A stretch of 47,922 nucleotides of DNA from Desulfotomaculum copahuensis. GTDB lineage: Bacteria; Bacillota; Desulfotomaculia; Desulfotomaculales; Desulfovirgulaceae. Under the pieces are notes generated by a model. The model had not been told where the DNA came from. It saw only the letters and a program-made list of their open reading frames with translations, and made no database searches. Where the stretch lies: NCBI RefSeq assembly GCF_001655685.1, contig NZ_LYVF01000198.1, positions 1 through 47,922 on the forward strand. Direction: 5' to 3'. The translations under genes were made by a program, and so were the position numbers. Below are positions 8,810 through 16,738 of this stretch, piece after piece; the stretch's first letter is position 1; the number at the start of each line of letters is the position of its first letter.

Positions 8810-10369
8810 TCAACTGGCCTTGTGGCAACTCCCGGCCGGGGGCTCGATTGCCCGCACGATCTCCGGCTGCAAGCCCGGGTACTTGGCCAGCCACTGCCGG
8901 CGTTCGGCACGCAGTTTTTCCACCAGCTCCCGGTAGATTGCCGGAGAATAGTAGTTTGCCGGGACAAACCGGCTCAAGTCCAACCCGGGTACGCGCACCG
9001 GCACCTGATAACCCCAGTCGGAATCTGTCTGCCAGGTAATGCCGCCCCGGGCGATTTCTTTCAAAATACTGGTGGACACGGCAATAGTGATTTTTTCTCC
9101 GGCAAAATCCGGCCCGGCACCCACACTGCCGGTATTCAGCAAATAGCATTCCATATCCGGGTTGGCCCGCAGAATTTCCAGCAGGCGGTTGCCCTCCAGT
9201 TCTTCCGGGCCGACGATGAAGGGATTGGTGCCCACTTCCCGCTTGGACTGGCCGGCCCGGGACGGATCCCCGGCGGAGGTTTCGATCGATTCGCCCAGCA
9301 TAAAATAGGCCGCCGCCTGTTCCGCAGTCAGACGGGCCACCGGCGGAATGATGTTGTTGCGCCGGGTGATGAAAATGATGCGGTGGGCCTTGTCCAGGTC
9401 GATGCGGTCGTCCGTGCCGGCAACATCCCGGCGCCGGATCACACCCCGGCCGTTGGAAGTGAGTTCGGCGTTGTCAAAGAGCACCCGGCCGTCATTCAGC
9501 ACCATAACGTTTTCAAACACCGCATGTGGCGAGGTGGCGGCGCGGTAAAGCACTGCCTGGGATTCGTCCAGACCTTCGGTTTTAATGTAAAAACCGTTTT
9601 CAGTGCCGTAGCAGTAGCCCCGGCCGTCCATGATCACCACATCGTCCTGGCGGATGGCCACTCCTTCCTCACCCCGCAGTCCGTGGTCGTGCATGGTGAG
9701 AGTGGTCTTGCCCGTACCGGACAGGCCGAACATAATGAAACCCGTTTCCCGCAGCCTGCCGGCCGCATCATGCACCCGCAGCACCTTGCTGCCGGCATGC
9801 AGGCCCAGCCAGCCCCGCTTTTTCACCATATACATAGCCATGCGCAGAAAGGACTTCTTGGCCTCGCCAAAATAGTCGGTGCCCAGAATATAGGTCACCC
9901 CGGCCTCCGGGTGGCAGAAAATAACCCGCTCCGGCCATTCCGGCACGTAAATGCTCACCAGATCCGGCTCATTTTCCGGATCGGCGGGCGCAAAGAGCAT
10001 CATCTGCCATTGCAGCGGAATCCGGGCATATTCGCTGGTGATGTACAGGCGGCAGTGCAGGCTGAACTGCGGATGTTGCCCCATCTGCCTGTCGATGCGG
10101 ATGACCTGTTTTTCCGCCAGGTAGCTATGTACCTCTTCCGCCAGGATCTTTGACTTTTCCAGCGGCATGCCCTTCTGGTCGGCGCCAAGTGGCGCGCCGT
10201 CTTCCACAATACAGGTAAACTTGGCGCTGCGGTTGCGCACTTTGGAGATAAAACCGGCGCTGCCGTAAACGGTTGTTTTTGTTTCGTGGGCCGCCAGTTC
10301 ACGCAATATTTCCGGCGACGGGTTGTTGATTTCCTCCCTGGCCCGGACCGGCCGGCGAAAAGCATGCAT
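8810..10369 (-). CDS. pckA: Phosphoenolpyruvate carboxykinase (ATP), divergent
   Basis: This enzyme interconverts oxaloacetate + ATP with PEP + CO2 + ADP, linking the TCA pool with gluconeogenesis. The P-loop GLSGTGKTTLT lies at about residues 215-225. Before it comes YFGEAKKSFLRMAMY (about 166-180), matching the GGEMKKG...MNY helix of ATP-type enzymes. After it, QDDVVIMDGRG replaces the usual GDDEHGW kinase-2 stretch, and EGLDESQAVLYRA replaces the usual residues after it; so this is a divergent branch. The 519-residue length is usual. The ATG at 10369 is used because GAGAGG lies at a workable distance; GTG at 10378 is too close. It is divergent from the ferredoxin gene. Confidence 0.82.
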   Translation of the reverse strand: MHAFRRPVRAREEINNPSPEILRELAAHETKTTVYGSAGFISKVRNRSAKFTCIVEDGAPLGADQKGMPLEKSKILAEEVHSYLAEKQVIRIDRQMGQHPQFSLHCRLYITSEYARIPLQWQMMLFAPADPENEPDLVSIYVPEWPERVIFCHPEAGVTYILGTDYFGEAKKSFLRMAMYMVKKRGWLGLHAGSKVLRVHDAAGRLRETGFIMFGLSGTGKTTLTMHDHGLRGEEGVAIRQDDVVIMDGRGYCYGTENGFYIKTEGLDESQAVLYRAATSPHAVFENVMVLNDGRVLFDNAELTSNGRGVIRRRDVAGTDDRIDLDKAHRIIFITRRNNIIPPVARLTAEQAAAYFMLGESIETSAGDPSRAGQSKREVGTNPFIVGPEELEGNRLLEILRANPDMECYLLNTGSVGAGPDFAGEKITIAVSTSILKEIARGGITWQTDSDWGYQVPVRVPGLDLSRFVPANYYSPAIYRELVEKLRAERRQWLAKYPGLQPEIVRAIEPPAGSCHKAS

Positions 10370-10403
10370 GATACCCACCCTCTCCTGGTTTTATGTTATG
10401 TTA

Positions 10404-10421
10404 ATATTCAATATAGAATAT
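10404..10421. promoter_or_regulatory. Inverted repeat upstream of pckA
   Basis: ATATTC-AATATA-GAATAT is a perfect 6-bp inverted repeat 35 bases upstream of the pckA start, inside an AT-rich promoter-like zone. It could be an operator or overlap the -10 box of pckA (TATATT on the minus strand). Confidence 0.4.
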
Positions 10422-10476
10422 CATAATTCCTGCATCCTGGATACAAGATACAAAAAAATTATTTAAAAATTCCCTC

Positions 10477-10505
10477 TGGGCAAACCTGTCACCCTGTTAT
10501 ATAAT
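10477..10505 (+). promoter_or_regulatory. Sigma-A-type promoter of the ferredoxin gene
   Basis: TGGGCA (4 of 6 to TTGACA), a 17-base spacer and a perfect TATAAT stand about 50 bases upstream of the ferredoxin start. Confidence 0.6.
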
Positions 10506-10553
10506 ACCCGGTGGGGGAACCATCCCCAATCCAGCCAGGGGAGGATTATTTCT

Positions 10554-10748
10554 ATGGCCAAGGTACCTTATATCGATTCCGGCGAATGCATGGCCTGCGG
10601 ATCCTGCGCCGAGGCCTGCCCCGGTGTGTTCAGAATGAACGATGAACTGGGTTACGCCGAGGTGTATAACCCGGAAGGGGCTTCGGAGGACGAAATCCAG
10701 GAGGCCATCGACATGTGCCCGGCCCAGTGCATCCACTGGGAAGAGTAA
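10554..10748 (+). CDS. [4Fe-4S] ferredoxin, single cluster
   Basis: A 64-residue acidic electron carrier. It has ECMACGSCAEACPG near the N-terminus (C-x2-C-x2-C-x3-C-P) and MCPAQCIHW at the end, the layout of the monocluster ferredoxins of Bacillus and Desulfovibrio type. Three cysteines of the first motif and the CP cysteine near the end would bind the cluster; the extra Cys residues could form a disulfide or a second site. GGGGAGG lies nine bases before the ATG. It is monocistronic, with its own promoter and a strong hairpin behind it. Confidence 0.93.
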   Translation: MAKVPYIDSGECMACGSCAEACPGVFRMNDELGYAEVYNPEGASEDEIQEAIDMCPAQCIHWEE

Positions 10749-10757
10749 GAGCAGACA

Positions 10758-10797
10758 ACAGGCCCCGGGTCTGCCGGCCGGCAGACCCGGGGCCTGT
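10758..10797 (+). terminator. Perfect 40-nt palindrome behind the ferredoxin gene
   Basis: The 20 bases 10758-10777 (ACAGGCCCCGGG...) are exactly complementary to 10778-10797. The stem starts nine bases after the ferredoxin stop and ends in CTTTC. It is probably the ferredoxin terminator, though the T-run is short. Confidence 0.65.
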
Positions 10798-10835
10798 CTT
10801 TCATACACTCCATTGAATGGCCAAGGGGTGGTATC

Positions 10836-11168
10836 ATGCATTTGGGTTTACTGGCGTTGATCGTCTGCCTCGGCAATATTCCCTTTGGTTACTGGCGCTC
10901 CAACGTGGTCAAGTTTTCCACCCAGTGGTTTCTCGCCGTGCACGTGCCCGTGCCCTTCATTATTCTTTTGCGTGTCTTTTCCGGCATCGGATGGGCGCCC
11001 GTTTCATTCCCGGTGCTGATCGGCGCATTCTTTTCCGGCCAGTATGCCGGCGGCCGATTAAAGATCCATCTTAAAAGTAAATCACCCGTCTGGTCTTCTT
11101 CCTGCCTAATCCGTGATACCGTCCGCGCGTTGCAGGATGCTTCAGGCCGGGGCGGAGCAATTGATTGA
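10836..11168 (+). CDS. Small membrane protein, unknown
   Basis: A 110-residue protein with three hydrophobic stretches: LGLLALIVCLGNIPFGYW, FLAVHVPVPFIILLRVF and FPVLIGAFFSGQYAG. The C-terminal third is polar and basic. GGGGTGG lies four to five bases before the ATG. The pattern (short segment, Y-W-R, second segment with HVPVP) suggests a conserved clostridial membrane protein, but I cannot name a family. It follows the ferredoxin palindrome. Confidence 0.6.
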   Translation: MHLGLLALIVCLGNIPFGYWRSNVVKFSTQWFLAVHVPVPFIILLRVFSGIGWAPVSFPVLIGAFFSGQYAGGRLKIHLKSKSPVWSSSCLIRDTVRALQDASGRGGAID

Positions 11169-11259
11169 AAGTCCCCCGGCAAAACAATATTTCCGGCGCC
11201 ATACCGGCGGCGCAGGAAAAAGATAAATGTCAAATTATATTTTAACGGGAGGCGATGGC

Positions 11260-12360
11260 ATGCGCACCGGTGTGGCCAACCTGCCCCTGCACGGCGGCAA
11301 ATGTCCGGCCTGGCTGTTCGGCCGCATGACCGGGATGACCCGGGCGTTAATTGAAGCGATGGTCTGCGACACCGGACCGGACGGCGTGTTGCGGCGTCTG
11401 TCCGATCCTTACTGGTTTCAGGCTCTGGGCTGCGCTCTGGGCTTTGACTGGCATTCTTCCGGCCTGACCACCACCGTTTGCGGCGCGCTGAAGGAAGCTT
11501 TAAAAGACTGCGCCGGCCAGTTGGGCCTTTTTGTGGCCGGCGGCAAGGGCCGCACTTCCCGCCGCACTCCGGATGAAATCCTGATTTATGCCGAACGTTT
11601 CCCCGTCGCCCGGAACGCCGAAGAGCTGGTCTATGCCAGCCGCATGTCCGCCAAGGTGGACAACTCCGCCGTACAGGACGGCTACCAGCTCTACCACCAC
11701 ACCTTTGTCTTCACCGCCGCCGGCCGGTGGGCGGTGATCCAGCAGGGGATGAATGAAGGCAACCGCCAGGCCCGCCGCTATCACTGGCTGGGCGACACGG
11801 TGAAGGATTTCGTCTGCGAGCCGCACCAGGCGGTATGCTGTGATCAGCGCGGGGAAACGCTGAATCTGGTGGCGCGGGAAAGCGATCCAGCCCGCCGGGT
11901 AATCGGCGAACTGGCGCGGGAAAAACCGGAACGCCTGGTGCGGGATCTCACCCTGCTGCAGGAAAAGGACCTGCTCCGCCTGCCCGCGCGGCACCGTGTG
12001 GAGTTGACCGACATCCACCCCCGCAACCTGCACCGGGTGCTGCTGAAGAGCTACGAGCGGCAGCCGGAAAACTTCGCCGCCCTGCTGGCCACCCCGGGAG
12101 TGGGACCGAAAGCGTTGCGCGCTTTAAGCCTGCTTTCGGAACTGGCTTACGGCACGCCGCCCAGTTACCGGGACCCGGCCCGCTACAGTTTCGCCCACGG
12201 GGGCAAGGACGGCCATCCCTTCCCGGTAGACCGGGCCACTTACGACCACTCGATCGCCTTCCTGCACCGGGCACTGTCTGAAAGCCGCCTGGACCGCGGG
12301 GAAAAGATGGAGGCGTTTAAACGCCTGGGACAGTGGGAAAGAGTGATGGAAAACCGGTAA
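11260..12360 (+). CDS. DUF763 domain protein
   Basis: A 366-residue protein of the DUF763 family, found in archaea and thermophilic bacteria and of unknown function. The start MRTGVANLPLHGGKCP is the family's conserved N-terminus; GGGAGG lies before this ATG, so the in-frame ATG at 11227 is rejected. Conserved stretches include GGKGRTSRRTPDEI and DNSAVQDGYQLYHH. Near residue 285, ATPGVGPKALRALSLLSEL is a helix-hairpin-helix of the non-specific DNA-binding kind. That motif hints at a DNA or nucleic-acid role, but this is inference. It is a single-gene unit followed by a hairpin. Confidence 0.88.
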   Translation: MRTGVANLPLHGGKCPAWLFGRMTGMTRALIEAMVCDTGPDGVLRRLSDPYWFQALGCALGFDWHSSGLTTTVCGALKEALKDCAGQLGLFVAGGKGRTSRRTPDEILIYAERFPVARNAEELVYASRMSAKVDNSAVQDGYQLYHHTFVFTAAGRWAVIQQGMNEGNRQARRYHWLGDTVKDFVCEPHQAVCCDQRGETLNLVARESDPARRVIGELAREKPERLVRDLTLLQEKDLLRLPARHRVELTDIHPRNLHRVLLKSYERQPENFAALLATPGVGPKALRALSLLSELAYGTPPSYRDPARYSFAHGGKDGHPFPVDRATYDHSIAFLHRALSESRLDRGEKMEAFKRLGQWERVMENR

Positions 12361-12372
12361 CTATACAAACAA

Positions 12373-12404
12373 GGCACAGCAGTGCAGCAGTGCCATGCTG
12401 TGCC
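12373..12404. terminator. Hairpin behind the DUF763 gene
   Basis: GGCACAGCA (12373-12381) pairs perfectly with TGCTGTGCC (12396-12404). No T-run follows on the plus strand, so it is a weak terminator candidate. Confidence 0.35.
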
Positions 12405-12533
12405 CCGGATCAAACCTTCCCGCCAAGTAACCACCCGTCAGGGCCAGGACAGGGTTTACCACCGCTCCGCTATGGAAGGGCGCAAACCCGGCCGCAGTTT
12501 AAAGGAAAAAACGGTATTCGGGCAACAAATTAA

Positions 12534-12998
12534 TCAGGCCGGATCGACAGTTTTGGCATCAAATAAAACAACAATCGGATCCAGGCATAACAACAGCGTA
12601 TTCCAAAACAGTTCTTCATGATATTCCTCACGTATTTTGCGCAGTATTTCATGACGGACCACATTTGATTTTACCTCTACCAATATATCGGCCAGGATGC
12701 ACAGTTGCTCGGCGTTGATAACCATGGCAAATTTAATTTTATCTACCAGCGTATGACATTCCGGTGCAGTTATACCCGTACTTATACCCATGTCAATTTG
12801 GAAGGTGGCGGCGCTTATTCCGTCCATACCGCCCAGCACCCGGCGCCAGAATGCCACGCCACGTGTTTCCATTTGAATCATCCGGGTGATCACTTCCCGC
12901 AAGGCGGGGGTGGGTACCATGGTGGCGATCTCCGACCAGAGCACCGTTTCCTTTTCATCAATCACAAGCAATTTTCTGACCAGCTCATGGACTGACAT
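12534..12998 (-). CDS. Hypothetical alpha-helical protein
   Basis: A 154-residue protein that I do not recognise. It has no signal peptide or membrane segment and reads as mostly helical. Residues such as E16, E41-E44, H at TLVDK and the EEYHEE stretch near residue 128 are reminiscent of ferritin-like or rubrerythrin-like four-helix proteins, but the spacing of E-x-x-H pairs is not convincing. AGGAGG lies ten bases before the ATG, so translation is well supported. It is alone, convergent with DUF763 and divergent from the CDF gene. Confidence 0.65.
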   Translation of the reverse strand: MSVHELVRKLLVIDEKETVLWSEIATMVPTPALREVITRMIQMETRGVAFWRRVLGGMDGISAATFQIDMGISTGITAPECHTLVDKIKFAMVINAEQLCILADILVEVKSNVVRHEILRKIREEYHEELFWNTLLLCLDPIVVLFDAKTVDPA

Positions 12999-13156
12999 GA
13001 TTGACCTGCCTCCTTATTTTTATGGTAATATTATTCTCAGATGTTACATTTTGACACAACTACCGGGAGGCATACCTGGTCATCTTATTGAAACAATAAC
13101 TTACAAACGGCTGTGAAGGTCGTCAACCCACTGAAGCCAATGCAGCGAGGGAAGCC

Positions 13157-14110
13157 ATGCCAAAAAGAAAAAACGCGGCCGTTACGGCCGCTCTGACCGG
13201 CAACTGCCTGGTGGCGGCAGCCAAGTTCACCGCAGCCCTAATCACCGGCAGTGCGGCCATGCTGGCCGAGTCACTGCATTCCCTGGCCGACACGGGCAAC
13301 CAGGTGCTCCTGCTGGTGGGCATCAGCCGCAGCCGGCGCCCGGCGGACACCGAGCATCCCTTCGGCTACGGCAAGGAACGCTTTTTCTGGGCCTTTCTGG
13401 TGGCCGTGACCATGTTCTTCGTCGGTGCGGTGATGTCCGTCTATAAAGGAGTGGAAGGCATTCTCCGTCCCCACTCCCTGGAAAACCCGCTGGTGAATTA
13501 CAGCGTGCTGGCCATGTCCGTGTTCTTTGAAGGATTCGCCCTGCGCACGGCCTACCGCGAGTTCAAGCAACACCGGCGGGCGGGTTTGCTGCGCGATCTG
13601 CACGAAGCCAAGGACCCCTCCACCCTGACCGTGATGTTCGAGGACAGTGCCGCGCTAACAGGCATTGCCGTGGCCGCACTGGGCATCTTCCTTAGCCAAA
13701 TGACGGGCAACACCCTTTACGACGCCCTGGCCTCGGTGATTATCGGCCTGATGCTGGCAGTGGTGGCCTTTTTCCTGGCCCGGGAAACCAAGGCGCTGCT
13801 CATCGGCGAAAGCGCCTCCCGGTACGACCGGGAACGCATCGCCGCCGCCGTGCGGCAGGTGCCGGAAGTAAGCGCGTTGATGGACCTGCTCACCATGCAC
13901 ATCGGCCCGGACGAAATCCTGGTCAATCTGAACATAAACTTCAAAGACGGCCTGGACACCGACCGGCTTGAACAGGTGATCGACGAGGTGGAAAAAAGAA
14001 TCCGCCGGGCCGTACCCGAAGTGGGACGCATATTCATCGAGGCGGAAACCCTGCGTCGGGCGAAGGGGCAGAACACAAGTTGCTGCTTTAAAAGCCCGGG
14101 CCGCGGCTGA
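13157..14110 (+). CDS. Cation diffusion facilitator (CDF) transporter
   Basis: A 317-residue metal:proton antiporter, expected to export zinc or another divalent cation. Segment two has AESLHSLADTGNQ, the CDF signature with the H-x-x-x-D metal site. Segment five has MFEDSAALTGIAVA, giving the second half of the site, here E-D rather than the common H-D; this variant is seen in the SLC30A9-like group. HPFGYGKERFFWAF follows segment two. The C-terminal cytoplasmic domain (about 200-310) has the usual alpha-beta fold (DILT/MHIGPDEILVNLNINF). The ribosome binding site is GCGAGGGA. It stands alone. Confidence 0.9.
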   Translation: MPKRKNAAVTAALTGNCLVAAAKFTAALITGSAAMLAESLHSLADTGNQVLLLVGISRSRRPADTEHPFGYGKERFFWAFLVAVTMFFVGAVMSVYKGVEGILRPHSLENPLVNYSVLAMSVFFEGFALRTAYREFKQHRRAGLLRDLHEAKDPSTLTVMFEDSAALTGIAVAALGIFLSQMTGNTLYDALASVIIGLMLAVVAFFLARETKALLIGESASRYDRERIAAAVRQVPEVSALMDLLTMHIGPDEILVNLNINFKDGLDTDRLEQVIDEVEKRIRRAVPEVGRIFIEAETLRRAKGQNTSCCFKSPGRG

Positions 14111-14183
14111 AGGACCGTCTGATAGCAACCGCGTCCGTCCCGGACACGGTCAAAATGACCGGGCGCGGTGTGCACCGGTTCGC

Positions 14184-14927
14184 TCAATCAAGAATCAACC
14201 GTGCCCGTTTAAACCGGGCTATTCCAGCCGCAAGCAGGACAAGATCAAGGACGAGCAGGACCACTGCGGCATAAAGCACAATACGGGTCACCCCGGCGGC
14301 CGTCATTGTCTTGAACAGATGTGCCTTCCAGCCGGCAGGCAGGGCATTAACAACAAAGATCGGTACAAACACCAGCACCATCAGGCCGATGCTCAATGTC
14401 TGCTGAACCTGGCGCACGGTGGCCGCCCGCAGGGAGAGCAATACTCCGGCGCCGGCCGCCAACCCGGACCCCAGCAGGCTCAAACCCGCACTGCCCAGGC
14501 CGGTCAGCGGCGAATAAAACAACAGCCGGCCGTGCCCGGCGGCCAGGTTCACCGTCACCAACCCCAAAAGAAGGCCAATCAGCGCCACTCCCCACCCGTA
14601 GCCTATGGCAGCGCCCGCCTTGCCGAGCAGGATTGCCCGGTCCGAAAGCGGACTGGCCAGCAGCGTTTCCAGGGTATGCCGCTCGCGCTCCCCGGCAAAG
14701 GCGTCGGCAATCACATTGATCACCAGGAAGAGCGGCACCCAGACCCAATAAAACAGTGTAACCGGCGACTGCAGCCAGAAGCGACCCATCTGCCAGGGTA
14801 AAAAGGCGCCAAAGACGGCCAAAATGATTATTATACCGAACACTCCCCCGCGCCGGCTGCCGCGCCTGAGCAGGGATTCCTTCCATTCCTTCCAGATCAC
14901 TGTATAGATGTCACTAATCATTCTCAT
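14184..14927 (-). CDS. ABC-2 type permease (last gene of GntR operon)
   Basis: A 247-residue membrane protein with six hydrophobic segments, the permease of an export-type ABC system of NatB/YtrC kind. It begins with a short cytoplasmic helix (TVIWKEWKESLL), typical for ABC-2 permeases, and has the F-A-G-E-R-E-R-H-T-L-E-T-L-L-A-S-P loop, which is the coupling motif of this family. The gene overlaps the preceding ATPase gene by 14 bases, so the two should be co-translated. GGAGGAGG lies before the ATG. Substrate unknown. Confidence 0.88.
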   Translation of the reverse strand: MRMISDIYTVIWKEWKESLLRRGSRRGGVFGIIIILAVFGAFLPWQMGRFWLQSPVTLFYWVWVPLFLVINVIADAFAGERERHTLETLLASPLSDRAILLGKAGAAIGYGWGVALIGLLLGLVTVNLAAGHGRLLFYSPLTGLGSAGLSLLGSGLAAGAGVLLSLRAATVRQVQQTLSIGLMVLVFVPIFVVNALPAGWKAHLFKTMTAAGVTRIVLYAAVVLLVLDLVLLAAGIARFKRARLILD

Positions 14928-15855
14928 TGTCCTCCTCCATAAGCGTCAGAAACACTTCTTCCAGACTGGCCTTGCCCCGGTGCACCTCTTCCACCTCCAC
15001 GCCCGCATTGACGAGCAGTTTGACCAGCGGCGCCATGCTCGCATCACGGCGCAGATCCAGATAGAGGCGGCCGTTTTGCAGACCGGCCGCACGCACTTCC
15101 GGCCGGGCCTGCAACTGCTTGATTACTTCGTTGCTGAATCCCCGCCCGGTCACCTCCGCCCGCGGCCCGCCGGACCGCGCCCGCAATTCATCCGGGTTGC
15201 CGGATACCAGCAGTTTGCCGTGACTGATCACCCCGACCAGGGCACACAGCTTTTCCGCCTCGGCCAGATTGTGGGTGGTCAGGAACACCGTCACCCCTTC
15301 CCGGGCGGTCAGAGCAGCCAGGTCATCACGCAGTGCCGCGGCCGCCACCGGATCCAGCCCGGCGGTCGGCTCGTCCAGAAAAATCAAGGACGGACGGTGA
15401 AGCAGCACCCGGGCCACAGCCAGCTTCTGCTTCATCCCCCGGCTCCATTTGCCGGCGGTCTCCTTGCGCCGCTCCCACAACCCCATGTGGGACAGTATTT
15501 CCTTGATCCGCGCCCGTCTTTCGGCAGCCGGCAGGCGCCAGATGCGCCCGTAAAATTCCAGGTTGTCCTCGGCGCTCAACCGTTCGTACAGTCCCGGGTG
15601 TTCAAGCAGCGCCCCGGTCCGGCGGCGGATTTCCGCCGCCTGCGCCCGGGTGTCAAAACCCAGCACCGCGGCCCGCCCGCCGGTCGGCTCCAGCAGGCCC
15701 AGCAGCAGGCGGATCATCGTCGTCTTGCCGGCGCCGTTCGGCCCCAGAAACCCGAAGACAATACCGGGCGGCACGGCCAGTGAAACTTCGTTCACCGCCC
15801 GCACCGTACTGAAATCCCGTGTCAGATTTTCCGTTTGAATAACAAAATCAGGCAT
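14914..15855 (-). CDS. ABC transporter ATPase (CcmA/NatA type)
   Basis: A 313-residue ATP-binding subunit for the permease overlapping its 3-prime end. Walker A GPNGAGKTT is near residue 40, the signature is KWSRGMKQKLAVARVLLHRP instead of LSGGQ, and Walker B is LIFLDEPTAGLDPV. After about residue 220 there is the C-terminal extension found in drug/antibiotic and NatA exporters. GGAGGAAAATTT precedes the ATG. It is the fourth solid gene of the GntR operon, 37 bases after the small membrane protein gene. Confidence 0.92.
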   Translation of the reverse strand: MPDFVIQTENLTRDFSTVRAVNEVSLAVPPGIVFGFLGPNGAGKTTMIRLLLGLLEPTGGRAAVLGFDTRAQAAEIRRRTGALLEHPGLYERLSAEDNLEFYGRIWRLPAAERRARIKEILSHMGLWERRKETAGKWSRGMKQKLAVARVLLHRPSLIFLDEPTAGLDPVAAAALRDDLAALTAREGVTVFLTTHNLAEAEKLCALVGVISHGKLLVSGNPDELRARSGGPRAEVTGRGFSNEVIKQLQARPEVRAAGLQNGRLYLDLRRDASMAPLVKLLVNAGVEVEEVHRGKASLEEVFLTLMEEDNEND

Positions 15856-15892
15856 AAATTTTCCTCCAATGCCGTTTCAGGATACCATATGT

Positions 15893-16045
15893 TCAATGTC
15901 CCCGGTATGAAGCAAAGGACAAGGCGGTAACTGCTGTTGCTCCAAGCCAAAACCAAAGTTCAGGCCGGTTCCGGTGAATCACAGCCAGTACCGCAAAACA
16001 AGTGGTCATCAGAACCCGTACCAAAATTCTAGACGTCTTGCTCAT
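15893..16045 (-). CDS. 50-residue membrane protein in the ABC operon
   Basis: A short frame (MSKTSRILVRVLM... to ...SFASYRGH) starts 18 bases after the permease stop and ends 37 bases before the next ATPase start. AGAGGGGG precedes its ATG at a good distance. It holds two hydrophobic stretches (ILVRVLMTTCFAVLAVI and LWFWLGATAVTALSFA) separated by HRNRPE, so it should be a two-helix hairpin in the membrane. The tight packing inside the operon and the ribosome binding site argue that it is real. It may be an accessory subunit of one of the two exporters; no family recognised. Confidence 0.7.
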   Translation of the reverse strand: MSKTSRILVRVLMTTCFAVLAVIHRNRPELWFWLGATAVTALSFASYRGH

Positions 16046-16063
16046 GCCGATCCCCCTCTTTGG

Positions 16064-16738
16064 TCAAGCTTGGATATCCATCCTTTCCAGCCGCCGGCGG
16101 CCCAGGTAGTAAAACAGGCAGCACAGGGCCAGGCTGAGCAGCAGGGAGAGCCCGGGGTGATGTTGGAACAACCATTGCACTAAAGCCCGTTTGTTAATTA
16201 TGCCAATAGTGGTAGTCCAGGCTATCGTGACAGCAATAATAAATGATCCGGTTAAAATGGAATAAAATTTGTTTCTATAATCACCGGTATACAGACTGGT
16301 CAGGATTGCGAGCAGGAATAACGCGGTTAACCAGACCGCCCTTAATACATCAAGTAACAATAGCTGCCCCAGGGACATGGAAGATGCAAGCCAGGGAGAG
16401 AGTATCAGCGCAAACAAAACCGGAGACATGATCAATATTATGATGGGCAGCCCCCCGGCCAGAGCCATGGCATGATACATTTCCCGGCGGGAAACCGGCC
16501 GGGCCAGTAAAAAGGCCATCGTTCCCTTTTTCAGTTTTGAAGAAACATTGGCCATCCCGCCAAAAAGCGCCCAATACGCCCCGAACAGAAAGAAATCCAT
16601 CTTCCCCCAGTTTACCGGGCCGCCAGTAGTGGCGAATAGTAATAATGAGAATGCACCTATGAACAGAAATATAAATAATCCCGCATACCACCAGCGGATA
16701 TTGCGCATTTCCCAGCGCAAAAGCGGCCAGTTAATCAT
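16064..16738 (-). CDS. ABC-2 type permease (first module of GntR operon)
   Basis: A 224-residue membrane protein with six hydrophobic segments, partner of the ATPase just upstream. The ATG at 16738 follows GGAGGTG by seven bases and overlaps the ATPase stop by 8 bases. The loop KKGTMAFLLARPVSRREMYHA is the equivalent of the ERE...SPISR coupling loop of ABC-2 permeases. YtrC/YtrD of Bacillus are the functional comparison. Substrate unknown. Confidence 0.85.
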   Translation of the reverse strand: MINWPLLRWEMRNIRWWYAGLFIFLFIGAFSLLLFATTGGPVNWGKMDFFLFGAYWALFGGMANVSSKLKKGTMAFLLARPVSRREMYHAMALAGGLPIIILIMSPVLFALILSPWLASSMSLGQLLLLDVLRAVWLTALFLLAILTSLYTGDYRNKFYSILTGSFIIAVTIAWTTTIGIINKRALVQWLFQHHPGLSLLLSLALCCLFYYLGRRRLERMDIQA

